Origin: Lachnoclostridium sp. An118
Lineage (GTDB): Bacteria; Bacillota; Clostridia; Lachnospirales; Lachnospiraceae
Direction of reading: 5' to 3'
Length of the DNA: 64,000 bases
NCBI RefSeq assembly: GCF_002160985.1
Contig: NZ_NFLQ01000005.1
Coordinates: 153,534 to 217,533 of the forward strand
Below the pieces are notes generated by a model. It had not been told where the DNA came from, searched no databases, and worked only from the letters and a program-made list of their open reading frames with translations. The position numbers were made by a program, and so were the translations under genes. This document shows positions 26,882-35,660 of the stretch, piece by piece. Every line of letters starts with the position of its first letter. Position 1 is the first letter of the stretch.

Positions 26882-26966
26882 ATACGTATTCTATACGTAT
26901 ATTATACGTACAAAATCTCGGTCTGTCAAGATTTCTACACTTAAATCATACGTATATTGTACGTAT
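26882..26966. promoter_or_regulatory. hicAB promoter with five phased TACGTA operator boxes
   Basis: The minus-strand promoter is consensus: TTGACA (26924-26929), a 17-base spacer, TATAAT (26901-26906). Palindromic (A/G)TACGTA(T/C) boxes begin at 26882, 26893, 26904, 26948 and 26959. Steps are 11, 11, 44 and 11 bases, so all five lie on one face of the helix and bracket the promoter. They probably bind the HicB ribbon-helix-helix. Confidence 0.8.
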
Positions 26967-27008
26967 GCACAAAGTCCATTCTTATTCATATATATTGCAC
27001 AAGGACAT

Positions 27009-27037
27009 AAAAAACCACCAGCCATTTCTGACTGGTG
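27009..27037 (-). terminator. Terminator of galT
   Basis: CACCAG / CTGGTG stem, minus strand, followed by GTTTTTTA, about 55 bases past the galT stop. Confidence 0.8.
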
Positions 27038-27091
27038 TTATACTGTCATCCATATCAAATAAACCAGCTGTATAGCTCTGTACCGCTATGC

Positions 27092-28582
27092 CTACAGCGT
27101 CTCAATGAACCTCATGAACGCCCTGCGGCCTTCCTCCGTGCACTTGTAGACGCCTGCGTCCTCCAGCACGTGGGTGAAGACGATGCCTGTCTCCTCCTTC
27201 AGAATATCCATCACATTGTCCTTTGTGATGCTGTCGTATTTCGGCAGGAAGGAGTCTGTCCAGTCGGCATGCTTGGCGATCTTCTCGTTGGAGCGGATGT
27301 CTTTGCCCTCCACGATATAGTCCGCCAGGATCTCCAGCTCCTCCTTCAGCCTGGAGGGAAGGACTGCCAGACCCATGACCTCGATAAGGCCGATGTTCTC
27401 CTTCTTGATATTGTGGTACTGTGCATGGGGATGGTACACGCCCAGGGGATGCTCCTCTGTGGTGATATTGTTCCGCAGGGTCAGATCCAGCTCGTAGATG
27501 TCTCCCTTCTTTCTGGCGATGGGAGTGATGGTGTTGTGGGGTGTGCCGTCTGTCTCCGCGTAGATGAAGGCATCCTCGTCCGTGTATCCTCTCCATGCCT
27601 GCAGCACGTGGTCTGCCAGGTCGATGAGTCGCTTCTCATCTGCGTGGCGGATACGGAGCACGGAGAGGGGCCACTTCACGATGCCAGCCTCCACATCCTC
27701 GTAGCCGGGGATGGTCACCGGGATCTCTACGGGAGCCTTTGCCATGGCAAATGTGTAGTTTCCGCCCTGGAAATGGTCGTGGCTCAGGATAGAGCCGCCC
27801 ACAATAGGAAGGTCCGCATTGGAACCCAGGAAGTAGTGGGGGAACTGCTTCACGAAGTCAAACAGCTTCACAAAAGCAGCCCGGTCGATCTTCATGGGCA
27901 CGTGCTGACCGTTGAACACGATGCAGTGCTCATTGTAGTACACATAGGGAGAATACTGAAATCCCCATCTGCTGTCATTGATGGTAATGGGGATAATGCG
28001 GTGGGTCTCCCTGGCCGGATGGTTTGCCCGCCCGGCGTAGCCCTCGTTCTCCATGCAGAGCTGGCACTTGGGATAGCTGCTTGCCTTTGCCGCCCCTGCC
28101 GCCGCGATGGCCTTGGGATCCTTCTCCGGCTTGGACAGGTTGATGGTAATGTCGATCTCACCGTAGGGTGAGTCCACTTTCCACTTCATATCCTTCTTCA
28201 CCCGGTAACGGCGGATGTAGTCGCTGTCCTGGCTGAATCTGTAGAAAAATTCTGTCGCAGCCTCCGGGGATCTCTCATATTCTTCCCAGAAAGTCTTCTG
28301 TACCTGGGCAGGTCTGGGCAGAAGGCAGTTCATCAGCTTCGTGTCAAAGAGGTCGCGGAACACCACGCTGTCCTCCACAAGTCCCCTTGCCACAGCCTCG
28401 TCAAGAAGCGCTTTTAAGATCTGCTCCAGGTCCAGCTCCTCGCCTTCTATGGACACGTCCTCATAGTCATCTTCTTTGAAAATCTCCAGAAGCAGGTTGG
28501 TGGTGTAGGTCCTCTCACACTCCGGCGTAAGACCGGTCTGAACACCGTACTCCACAAGCTTCTTTATATTCTTATATAACAT
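27092..28582 (-). CDS. galT: UDP-glucose--hexose-1-phosphate uridylyltransferase (Firmicutes type)
   Basis: 496 residues. It exchanges galactose-1-P for glucose-1-P on UDP in the Leloir pathway. The sequence is the long GalT class of Firmicutes rather than the short E. coli form, with a conserved block around HPHAQYHNIKKENIGLIEV and GSILSHDHFQGG. I set the start at 28582 (MLYKNIKKL) because AGGAGGAAAAGGGA is directly before it; the in-frame ATG at 28609 is less likely. galK lies 36 bases upstream on the same strand. Confidence 0.94.
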   Translation of the reverse strand: MLYKNIKKLVEYGVQTGLTPECERTYTTNLLLEIFKEDDYEDVSIEGEELDLEQILKALLDEAVARGLVEDSVVFRDLFDTKLMNCLLPRPAQVQKTFWEEYERSPEAATEFFYRFSQDSDYIRRYRVKKDMKWKVDSPYGEIDITINLSKPEKDPKAIAAAGAAKASSYPKCQLCMENEGYAGRANHPARETHRIIPITINDSRWGFQYSPYVYYNEHCIVFNGQHVPMKIDRAAFVKLFDFVKQFPHYFLGSNADLPIVGGSILSHDHFQGGNYTFAMAKAPVEIPVTIPGYEDVEAGIVKWPLSVLRIRHADEKRLIDLADHVLQAWRGYTDEDAFIYAETDGTPHNTITPIARKKGDIYELDLTLRNNITTEEHPLGVYHPHAQYHNIKKENIGLIEVMGLAVLPSRLKEELEILADYIVEGKDIRSNEKIAKHADWTDSFLPKYDSITKDNVMDILKEETGIVFTHVLEDAGVYKCTEEGRRAFMRFIETL

Positions 28583-28618
28583 TCCCTTTTCCTCCTGAAT
28601 ACAGGGCATCCGCCCTCA

Positions 28619-29797
28619 CTATGCCAGCCGGTGCGCCCCGTCGCCGACCTCAACTACGTAGAACTCTGCCGTTTTGTGGCATTTGTCCTTGTAGCCCTTT
28701 TTCACTGTGTCGATAAATGTGTCTACCGCGTCATTTTTCACAATGCTGACTGTACAGCCGCCAAATCCGCCTCCTGTGATACGTGAGCCGATGACGCCGG
28801 GCACGCTCCATGCCAGATCCACCAGCACGTCGATCTCCTGGCAGGACACCTCATAGTCGTCCCGAAGAGAAATGTGAGACTGGTTCATATACTTTCCGAA
28901 CTGCTCCACATTTCCCTCTTTCAGCGCCGCCTCTGCGTGGATGGTCCTCTGGTTCTCGTACACCGCATGCTTGGCCCGCTTCCGGCAGACTTCCTCCTGG
29001 ATGGCGTCCTTGTGAGCCTCAAAGGCCTCCTCGGTCAGGTCTCCCAGGGCGCTGATATCCGTCACTTTCTTAAGATCTGCCAGAGCCCTCTCACACTCGT
29101 TTCTTCTGTCATTGTAGGCAGAGTCCACCAGGCTGTGCTTCACCTTGCTGTTGGTGATGACGATCTTTGCGTCCTCCAGCTTCACAGGCGCGTACTCGTA
29201 CTGCAGCGTATTGGTGTCCAGGAAAATGGCATGGTCCTTCTTCCCCATGGCGCTGGCAAACTGGTCCATGATCCCGCAGTTGCATCCATTGAAATTGTTT
29301 TCAGAATACTGTCCGATCTGCGCGATCTCCACCATGGATACCGGGAAGCCGTACAGGTCCTTCAGCATGGTGCCTGTCAGCACTTCCAGGGAGGCTGATG
29401 AAGAAAGCCCGGAGCCGTTGGGGATATCGCCGTAGATGACTACGTCCAGACCACAGTCCATCTCGTACCCTCTTCCCCTGAAGGCCCACATCACTCCCTT
29501 CGGGTAGTTGGTCCATCCGGCTTTCTTGTCCGGTGTAAGCTCGTCAAGGCTGGTCTCGATGACTCCCAGATCCCTGAAGTTCATAGAGTAGAAGCGGATC
29601 TTCCGGTCCTCCCGCTTTCTTGCCGCGCCGTATGTACCGATGGTCAGCGCGCAGGGAAAAACATGTCCCCCGTTGTAGTCCGTATGTTCCCCGATGAGGT
29701 TGACACGGCCCGGCGCGAAATACAGACGGATATCCCCGCCGTCGCCGTATTTTTCTTTGAAAACGCTCAATACTTTCTCTTTCATTTCCACATACAC
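28619..29797 (-). CDS. galK: Galactokinase
   Basis: 392 residues of the GHMP kinase family. Motif GRVNLIGEHTDYNGG is near the N terminus, the ATP loop PNGSGLSSSASLE in the middle and ITGGGFGGCTVSIV near the C terminus. It phosphorylates galactose released by the GH36 and LacZ enzymes encoded elsewhere in the window. A second start at 29785 (MKEKVLS) is possible; AAAGG lies upstream of both. First of the galKT pair, with a cluster of AACTATA boxes in its promoter region. Confidence 0.95.
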   Translation of the reverse strand: MYVEMKEKVLSVFKEKYGDGGDIRLYFAPGRVNLIGEHTDYNGGHVFPCALTIGTYGAARKREDRKIRFYSMNFRDLGVIETSLDELTPDKKAGWTNYPKGVMWAFRGRGYEMDCGLDVVIYGDIPNGSGLSSSASLEVLTGTMLKDLYGFPVSMVEIAQIGQYSENNFNGCNCGIMDQFASAMGKKDHAIFLDTNTLQYEYAPVKLEDAKIVITNSKVKHSLVDSAYNDRRNECERALADLKKVTDISALGDLTEEAFEAHKDAIQEEVCRKRAKHAVYENQRTIHAEAALKEGNVEQFGKYMNQSHISLRDDYEVSCQEIDVLVDLAWSVPGVIGSRITGGGFGGCTVSIVKNDAVDTFIDTVKKGYKDKCHKTAEFYVVEVGDGAHRLA

Positions 29798-29812
29798 CTT
29801 TCTACTGTTTTT

Positions 29813-29870
29813 CTATAATTATAGTTGGATTTCTCACCAAAAACTATAAGGATAGTTGCTGAAACTATAA
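29813..29870 (-). promoter_or_regulatory. galK promoter with repeated AACTATA boxes
   Basis: A TATAAT -10 (29818-29823) lies inside the palindrome CTATAATTATAG (29813-29824), with a weak -35. AACTATAA occurs at 29842-29849 and 29863-29870 (21 bases apart) and ATAGTT at 29821-29826 and 29852-29857. These look like binding sites for an activator or a GalR-like protein. Confidence 0.55.
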
Positions 29871-29887
29871 AAATATTGCGTTTTTCA

Positions 29888-30682
29888 CTAATCAATCAGC
29901 CCCAGATGCTTCATGGCCTGCCAGATGCCTTCCTCCTCCACTTTCGGAGCCACATATTCCGTGTACGGATCCAGCACTTTGTCGTGTTTCCCCATGGCAA
30001 TTCCGTGAGCAGCGTACCGGAACATGGCCAGGTCGTTGCTGCTGTCCCCGAAGACATAGGAGCGCTCCCGCCCCAGATTAAAATAGTGCAGGATATAGTC
30101 GATGATGGTTCCCTTGGAATACCCCTTCACGATGCACTCGTAGGTGTTATCCCCCCGGTCCAGTATCTCCATATAGTCCGTGAGGAAATCAAAAAATTCT
30201 TCCTTTTTGCTCTCCCGGTCCGTGTAGGCAAAGATCTTGTCGTAGGGACAGCCGCTCTGCTCGATATACCTCTCTACTCCCAGCCCTCTGTTCTTCATGT
30301 ATCTCCTGGTGTTCTCCAGGCTGTCAAACCGGGATATCCTGGAGGAGAAGTACACGTCCTCCATCCCCTCGTACAGGGCATCCACCCTGCACTTTTCCGC
30401 CATCTCCACAATAGAAGCAGCGGCCTTCGCATCCAGGTGCTCCTCGAAGATCACCTGTCCTCTGTACTCCGCATAGATGCCGCACCCGCAAAGGATGCCG
30501 TCCACCGGGAGCCTGCGTATCTCCGGCGGCACAGAGCAGGCTGTCCGGCCGGTATTGATAAAGACCAGATGTCCCTTCCTCCTGGCCTCCTCCAGAGCGT
30601 GCACGGCACTCTCCGGTATGGTCCTGGTCACCTCGCTGAGCAGGGTGCCGTCTATATCGAAAAATAAAACTGCTCTCTCCAT
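29888..30682 (-). CDS. HAD-family (Cof-type) phosphatase
   Basis: 264 residues. Motif I FFDIDGTLL near the N terminus, motif II INTGRT, and motif III/IV GDSSNDLAMF near 205. The cap is the C2B type of Cof/YbiV sugar-phosphate phosphatases. It probably dephosphorylates a sugar phosphate or a cofactor. It lies upstream of galK on the same strand, but the galK promoter region separates them. Confidence 0.9.
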   Translation of the reverse strand: MERAVLFFDIDGTLLSEVTRTIPESAVHALEEARRKGHLVFINTGRTACSVPPEIRRLPVDGILCGCGIYAEYRGQVIFEEHLDAKAAASIVEMAEKCRVDALYEGMEDVYFSSRISRFDSLENTRRYMKNRGLGVERYIEQSGCPYDKIFAYTDRESKKEEFFDFLTDYMEILDRGDNTYECIVKGYSKGTIIDYILHYFNLGRERSYVFGDSSNDLAMFRYAAHGIAMGKHDKVLDPYTEYVAPKVEEEGIWQAMKHLGLID

Positions 30683-30803
30683 TCTTCTTTCTCCTCTTGA
30701 CTTTTCCGCGGCAGCACGGGCCTTTCCCGGCTCTGCGGCCGCCTCTATTGTAGCATGACCAGAGTCGTTCGTAAATCCTGTTTCCTGCCCGCGCCGTTTC
30801 CTC

Positions 30804-30854
30804 TTGACATGAAATCCGAGTTCGGACTATAATATTTTTTGTCCGTTTTCGGAC
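30804..30854 (+). promoter_or_regulatory. marR-mate promoter with two TCCG-N4-CGGA operators
   Basis: TTGACA (30804-30809), an 18-base spacer, TATAAT (30828-30833). Palindrome TCCGAGTTCGGA (30815-30826) fills the spacer and GTCCGTTTTCGGAC (30841-30854) lies just downstream of the -10, 26 bases on. Both are probable sites for the MarR protein, giving autorepression. Confidence 0.8.
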
Positions 30855-30895
30855 TAAATCCGTTTTAATATGAACTTGCAGGAAGAGAGGACGCT

Positions 30896-31351
30896 ATGAC
30901 AAAAAACAGGAAATCTCTGGAAAAATATTATAATCTCTGGCAGGAGACGACCATTCTGTACGAGAGATGGGCGCGGCTCCACGGTCTCACCTACAACAGC
31001 CTGACTGTACTGATAGCGGTCGCAGACAGAAGGCGCGGGACCTGTACCCAGAAGAGCATCTGCCGGGAGTGGGCCCTCCCCAAGCAGACAGTCAACACGA
31101 TACTGAAGGATTTTGAAAAGCAGGGCCTGCTGGAGCTTGTCCCGCTTGAGGAGGACCGGCGCAGCAAGGCCATACATCTCACAGAACAAGGGCGGGAATT
31201 CTGTGCGGAAACCCTCGGAAGCCTGAAAAAGCTGGAGCTTTTTATCATAGAACAGATGGACCCCGCCCTCGTGGACGCCATGATCGGCGGCATGGAGCTG
31301 TTCTGTCAGTATTTTAAGAAAGGAATGGAACAAAAGCATGAAGCTTTATAG
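30896..31351 (+). CDS. MarR-family transcriptional regulator
   Basis: 151 residues with the winged-helix core (YNSLTVLIAV, CREWALPKQTVNTILKDFEK and the wing LVPLEEDRRSKAIHLTEQGR). It sits 14 bases over the start of a MATE exporter gene, a classic drug-responsive regulator-pump pair. Two palindromes overlap its own promoter, so autoregulation is expected. Ligand unknown. Confidence 0.93.
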   Translation: MTKNRKSLEKYYNLWQETTILYERWARLHGLTYNSLTVLIAVADRRRGTCTQKSICREWALPKQTVNTILKDFEKQGLLELVPLEEDRRSKAIHLTEQGREFCAETLGSLKKLELFIIEQMDPALVDAMIGGMELFCQYFKKGMEQKHEAL

Positions 31352-32660
31352 AGAATTTTTCAGCCATGTCATCCCCTCACTCCTGGCCTTCGCCCTGTCG
31401 GGTGTCTACTGTATCGTAGACGGCTTCTTTGTGGGGAACAGCATCGGCGATGTGGGACTGACCACCATCAACATCGCCTACCCGGTAGTGGCCCTCCTGC
31501 AGGCTGCCGGCACCGGCATCGGGATGGGCGGCGCCGTACACTATTCCATCCGGCTGGCAGCCGGGAAAAGGGAGGAGGCGGAGAGATACACAGACGGCAC
31601 TGTACTCCTTCTCCTGGCCGCCTCCCTCATCTCCACCCTGGTCTTTTACCTGGCCTCCCCGTCTGTCCTGGCGGCGCTGGGGGCCTCCGGGCATATCCTG
31701 GACCTGGGGAACTCCTACCTGCGCATCATCGTCCTTGGGTCTGTGTTCCAGATCTTCGGCACAGGGCTTGTGTCCCTCATCCGCAACATGGGCGGCGCCT
31801 TCTACGCCATGATGATCATGGTGGCGGGCTTTCTCACAAACATTGTGCTGGACTACGCCTTTGTGTGGGTCCTGCACCTGGGCGTGGACGGTGCGGCCCT
31901 GGCTACCCTCATCGGGCAGGCGGTGACCATGGCGGGCGGACTCCTCTTTTTCCTGCGCAGGGGCGTATCCTTCCACCTGCTCCGCTCTGTCTTCTCCTCC
32001 GGAAGGGCGGGCGGACTCCTCGGAGGCATTGTGAAGATCGGGCTGTCCCCCTTCGGGATCACCTTCTCCCCCAACATCACCATCATCCTCATGAACCGTT
32101 TTCTCATGGACTACGGCGGGGAGAAGGCAGCTGCCTGCTACGCCTGCATCGTGTACGTCATTGTCATCGTGTACCTGCTGCTCCAGGGTGTGGGAGACGG
32201 CTGCCAGCCTCTCATCAGCAGGTACTACGGAGAAGACCAGGCAAAAAGCATGAAGAAGGTCTGCAGCCTGGCCTACCTGAGCGGAGTCCTCATCGCGGCC
32301 GCCTGCATGCTCCTCATCTTCCTGACCCGCTATCAGATCGGAGGGCTCTTCGGCGCCTCGGACCAGGTACGCGCGGAGGCCGGACAGGTCCTGCCCTGCT
32401 TCCTTATAAGCCTCGTCTTTCTGGCCTTTGTGCGGGTCACCACCTCCGCCTTCTATGCCACGGAAAAAACGTTCCTGTCCTACATCCTGGTGTATGCGGA
32501 GCCGGCGTTCCTCTTCCTTCTCCTTCTTTTTCTGCCGCGGCTGGCCGGTCTTACCGGCGTGTGGCTGAGCATCCCTCTTGCCCAGACGCTGACCTTTGTG
32601 ACAGCGCTTGCCTGTAGGCTTTGGGTGTCATCCCGAAGCTCCGGCGGAACACGCGGTTAA
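31338..32660 (+). CDS. MATE-family multidrug/sodium antiporter
   Basis: 440 residues with 12 hydrophobic helices in two bundles, e.g. VYCIVDGFFVGNSIGDVGLT at the start. Exports drugs or metabolites using a sodium or proton gradient. It overlaps the marR gene by 14 bases and its C-terminal codons overlap the 3' end of a convergent AraC gene by 110 bases. Confidence 0.92.
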   Translation: MKLYREFFSHVIPSLLAFALSGVYCIVDGFFVGNSIGDVGLTTINIAYPVVALLQAAGTGIGMGGAVHYSIRLAAGKREEAERYTDGTVLLLLAASLISTLVFYLASPSVLAALGASGHILDLGNSYLRIIVLGSVFQIFGTGLVSLIRNMGGAFYAMMIMVAGFLTNIVLDYAFVWVLHLGVDGAALATLIGQAVTMAGGLLFFLRRGVSFHLLRSVFSSGRAGGLLGGIVKIGLSPFGITFSPNITIILMNRFLMDYGGEKAAACYACIVYVIVIVYLLLQGVGDGCQPLISRYYGEDQAKSMKKVCSLAYLSGVLIAAACMLLIFLTRYQIGGLFGASDQVRAEAGQVLPCFLISLVFLAFVRVTTSAFYATEKTFLSYILVYAEPAFLFLLLLFLPRLAGLTGVWLSIPLAQTLTFVTALACRLWVSSRSSGGTRG

Positions 32661-33474
32661 AATAGGAAAGATTATTAAAGCCCGCGTCCAGGGCAATGTC
32701 CGTAATACTGGACCGGCCCTCGGACAGTCTGCCCGCGGCGATCTCCATCCGGTACTGATTGATATACTCCACGCAGGTCATGTTCATATGCTGTTTGAAA
32801 AAGCGCATAAAATAGTACTCGCTGAGGTGGCAGACCTCTGCCAGCTCGGCCACGCTCAGTGGGTGCTGATAGTTTTCCTTTATGTACTGGAGGACCGCCC
32901 GGAGCTTCTCAATGACCTCCCGGTTCTCCTGTCTCTTCCTCTCAAACGGGACCTGCCTGTACAGAAGGAGCAGGATTTCCAGAAGCCCGGCCTTCACCTC
33001 CAGCTCATAGCCCTCCTCCTTTTCGACAAAGCTCCTCCTCAGCCGGCCGACCAGGCTCTCCAGCCTTTCAGAAAACTCCCGGCCTGTGTCCTCCGCCCGC
33101 ACCACCGCCGGGAAACAGATCTCCCCCTTCTCCACAGGCGCAATGTACTTCACACCGCAGGCGTCCGTCCTGCCCCCCAGCATAGCGGGGTGGAAGACAA
33201 AGCTGTCTGTCTCCAGCAGCCTTGTCTTTCCCTCCGGTATCCCGTGGAGCATACCTGAGGGGAGAAAAAGGAAGTCCCCTTCTTTCACCTGGCAGGGCTC
33301 CAGGTTGATAAGATAGGTGCAGCTCCCCCGCTGCACCCGCGTGATCTCAAACTCCTCGTGCCAGTGGACCGGAAGGCCGGCCAGCCCTGCCGGGTACACG
33401 CAGTGATAGTAATCTGCCGGGAACAGGCTTGTCCCGTGATGGCGCTTCTCAAGATACTGTCTTTTTTCCTCCAT
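32551..33474 (-). CDS. AraC-family regulator, divergent to a GH31 gene
   Basis: 307 residues: an N-terminal cupin sugar sensor (LPVHWHEEFEITRVQRG, FLFLPSGMLHGIP) and a C-terminal double HTH (VAELAEVCHLSEYYFMRFFK and ITDIALDAGFNNLSYFNRVF). I set the start at 33474 because GGAGG lies 7 bases before it; the in-frame ATG at 33504 lacks one. It faces the GH31 gene across a 116-bp gap and probably activates it in response to an alpha-glucoside. The last part runs antisense to the MATE gene for 110 bases. Confidence 0.9.
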   Translation of the reverse strand: MEEKRQYLEKRHHGTSLFPADYYHCVYPAGLAGLPVHWHEEFEITRVQRGSCTYLINLEPCQVKEGDFLFLPSGMLHGIPEGKTRLLETDSFVFHPAMLGGRTDACGVKYIAPVEKGEICFPAVVRAEDTGREFSERLESLVGRLRRSFVEKEEGYELEVKAGLLEILLLLYRQVPFERKRQENREVIEKLRAVLQYIKENYQHPLSVAELAEVCHLSEYYFMRFFKQHMNMTCVEYINQYRMEIAAGRLSEGRSSITDIALDAGFNNLSYFNRVFRRSFGMTPKAYRQALSQRSASGQEGCSATRR

Positions 33475-33590
33475 ATCTTTTCCTCCATGGCAGGATTGTG
33501 TCAAAAACTGCTAGGAATATGCAAGTAAATCCTGCTTTTCACTTATATAATAGTAGCATACTACAAACGGAACTGAAAGGAGAACTACGC
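33475..33590 (+). promoter_or_regulatory. Divergent araC/GH31 intergenic control region
   Basis: TATAAT at 33546-33551 with a weak -35 at about 33523, reading toward the GH31 gene, and RBS AAGGAG before its ATG. The weak -35 fits activator-dependent transcription. No terminator seen. Confidence 0.5.
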
Positions 33591-35660
33591 ATGATCCGCA
33601 AATATACTTTTGGAAACCCATTCCCCACAGAGGCAGTCGTAAAGGACATCCCCGCCTCCCAGGGAACGCTCCCCTGTTTTTCCATGGAAGATGGAAGTCT
33701 CGTCCTCACCATGGAGAAGGGCGCCCCGGTGTACGGCCTTGGCGAGCAGGTGCGGGGCATCAACAAGAGAGGCTGGCTCTACACGAGCAACTGCACCGAT
33801 GATCCCCACCACCTGGAGACCACCCACTCCCTCTACGGAGCACACAACTTCCTTCTCATAGGCGGCAGTGAGCCCTTCGGGATCTTCATCGACTATCCCG
33901 GGCGCCTCACCTTTGACATCGGCTACACGCAGAAGGACACCCTGCGCATCACCCCGGAGGACTGGGACCTGGATATCTACGTCATCCAGGAGGAGGACGG
34001 CCTTCTCCCCTCTATCGTCCGCAGCTTCCGCCAGCTGATCGGCAGAAGCTACATCCCGCCGAAGTGGGCCTTCGGCTACGGCCAGAGCCGCTGGGGGTAC
34101 AAAAACGAGGCGGATGTGCGGGAGGTGGCCGCAAAGTACCAGGAGGCCGGCATTCCCCTGGACGCCATCTATCTGGACATCGACTACATGGAGCGATACG
34201 AGGACTTCACTGTGTCAGAAGAGAAATTCCCGGATCTGCCCGCCCTGGCTGCGGACATGAAAAAGGAGGGCATCCACCTGGTCCCCATCATCGACGCCGG
34301 CGTCAAGATCGAGGATGGCTACTCTGTCTACGAGGAAGGAAAAGCGGCCGGCTACTTCTGCAAGGAGGAGGACGGCACCGACTTTGTGGGAGCTGTGTGG
34401 CCGGGACGGGCGCATTTCCCGGATATGCTGAACCCGGCGGCCAGGAGATGGTTTGGTCTGAAATACAAATTCCTTCTGGACCAGGGCATCGACGGCTTCT
34501 GGAACGACATGAACGAGCCCGCCATCTTCTACTCCGAGAAACGTCTGAACAAAGTATTTGACGAGGTGGCCTCCATGAAGGGGCAGAACCTGGATCTGGA
34601 CAAGAACGATCACCTGCTGGGCCTTGTGAACACCCTGGCAAACAACCCGGAGGATTACCGGAGCTTCTACCACCAGCCGGGCGGCGGCCTTCCCAGAGTG
34701 CGCCACGACAAAGTCCACAACCTGTACGGCTACAACATGACCCGGGCAGCCGGGGAGGCCTTTGAGGAGCTGGAGCCGGACAAGAGGATCCTTATGTTCT
34801 CCCGCTCCTCCTACATCGGCATGCACCGCTACGGCGGCATCTGGCAGGGAGACAACCTGTCCTGGTGGTCCCATCTGCTCATGAACGTGAAAATGATGCC
34901 TTCCCTTAGCATGTGCGGCTTCCTCTACACAGGGGCGGACCTGGCAGGCTTCGGGGCGGACACCACGGAGGATCTGGTGATGCGCTGGCTCCAGTTCGGC
35001 ATCTTCACCCCGCTCATGCGGAACCACTCCGCCATGGGCACAAGGGAGCAGGAGGCTTACCGCTTCTCAAACGCGAAGGCGCTGGGACAGATCATAGGGC
35101 TCCGCTACTGCCTGCTGCCCTACCTGTACAGCGAGTACATGAAAGCGGCTCTCAACGACGACATGCTCTTTCAGCCCCTGTCCTTCGCCTACCCGGATGA
35201 CGCTTTAGCTGCCCAGGTGGAGGACCAGATCCTCCTTGGCGAGAGTCTTATGCTGGCCCCCGTCTATCAGCAGAATGCCACAGGCCGCTACGTCTACCTG
35301 CCGGAGGACATGCTCTGCGTGACCACCTCCGGGCCGGAGGATTTCCGCTGTCAGAAAATGGCTGCCGGACACCACTATGTACCTGTGGCGGAAGAGGAAC
35401 TGATCTTCTTCGTCCGCAAAGGCCATCTCCTTCCTCTGGCAGAGGCGGCAAAAAATGTGGAAGAACTGGACGCATCCCGCCTGCATGTCATCGCTTACCC
35501 TGCGGATACATGCTGCTACACACTCTACGATGATGACGGCTACGGAAAAGACTACGAGGATCCCTCACACCTGTCCGCTATTGACGTGACGGCAGACGGC
35601 GGGGTAAGATATGAGGGGTCACAGGAAAGGACTATCGACATATGTTTCATCTGCTCTTAG
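33591..35660 (+). CDS. GH31 family alpha-glucosidase, cytoplasmic
   Basis: 689 residues. Nucleophile Asp306 is in WNDMNEP (304-310) and acid/base Asp421 in WQGDNLSWW. No signal peptide, so it acts on imported oligosaccharides. It removes alpha-linked glucose, probably from isomalto- or malto-oligosaccharides. A longer in-frame ORF exists upstream (33429) but starts without an RBS; AAGGAG precedes 33591. It overlaps the following MFS gene by 19 bases, so enzyme and transporter are co-expressed. Regulators of the AraC type flank the pair on both sides. Confidence 0.92.
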   Translation: MIRKYTFGNPFPTEAVVKDIPASQGTLPCFSMEDGSLVLTMEKGAPVYGLGEQVRGINKRGWLYTSNCTDDPHHLETTHSLYGAHNFLLIGGSEPFGIFIDYPGRLTFDIGYTQKDTLRITPEDWDLDIYVIQEEDGLLPSIVRSFRQLIGRSYIPPKWAFGYGQSRWGYKNEADVREVAAKYQEAGIPLDAIYLDIDYMERYEDFTVSEEKFPDLPALAADMKKEGIHLVPIIDAGVKIEDGYSVYEEGKAAGYFCKEEDGTDFVGAVWPGRAHFPDMLNPAARRWFGLKYKFLLDQGIDGFWNDMNEPAIFYSEKRLNKVFDEVASMKGQNLDLDKNDHLLGLVNTLANNPEDYRSFYHQPGGGLPRVRHDKVHNLYGYNMTRAAGEAFEELEPDKRILMFSRSSYIGMHRYGGIWQGDNLSWWSHLLMNVKMMPSLSMCGFLYTGADLAGFGADTTEDLVMRWLQFGIFTPLMRNHSAMGTREQEAYRFSNAKALGQIIGLRYCLLPYLYSEYMKAALNDDMLFQPLSFAYPDDALAAQVEDQILLGESLMLAPVYQQNATGRYVYLPEDMLCVTTSGPEDFRCQKMAAGHHYVPVAEEELIFFVRKGHLLPLAEAAKNVEELDASRLHVIAYPADTCCYTLYDDDGYGKDYEDPSHLSAIDVTADGGVRYEGSQERTIDICFICS

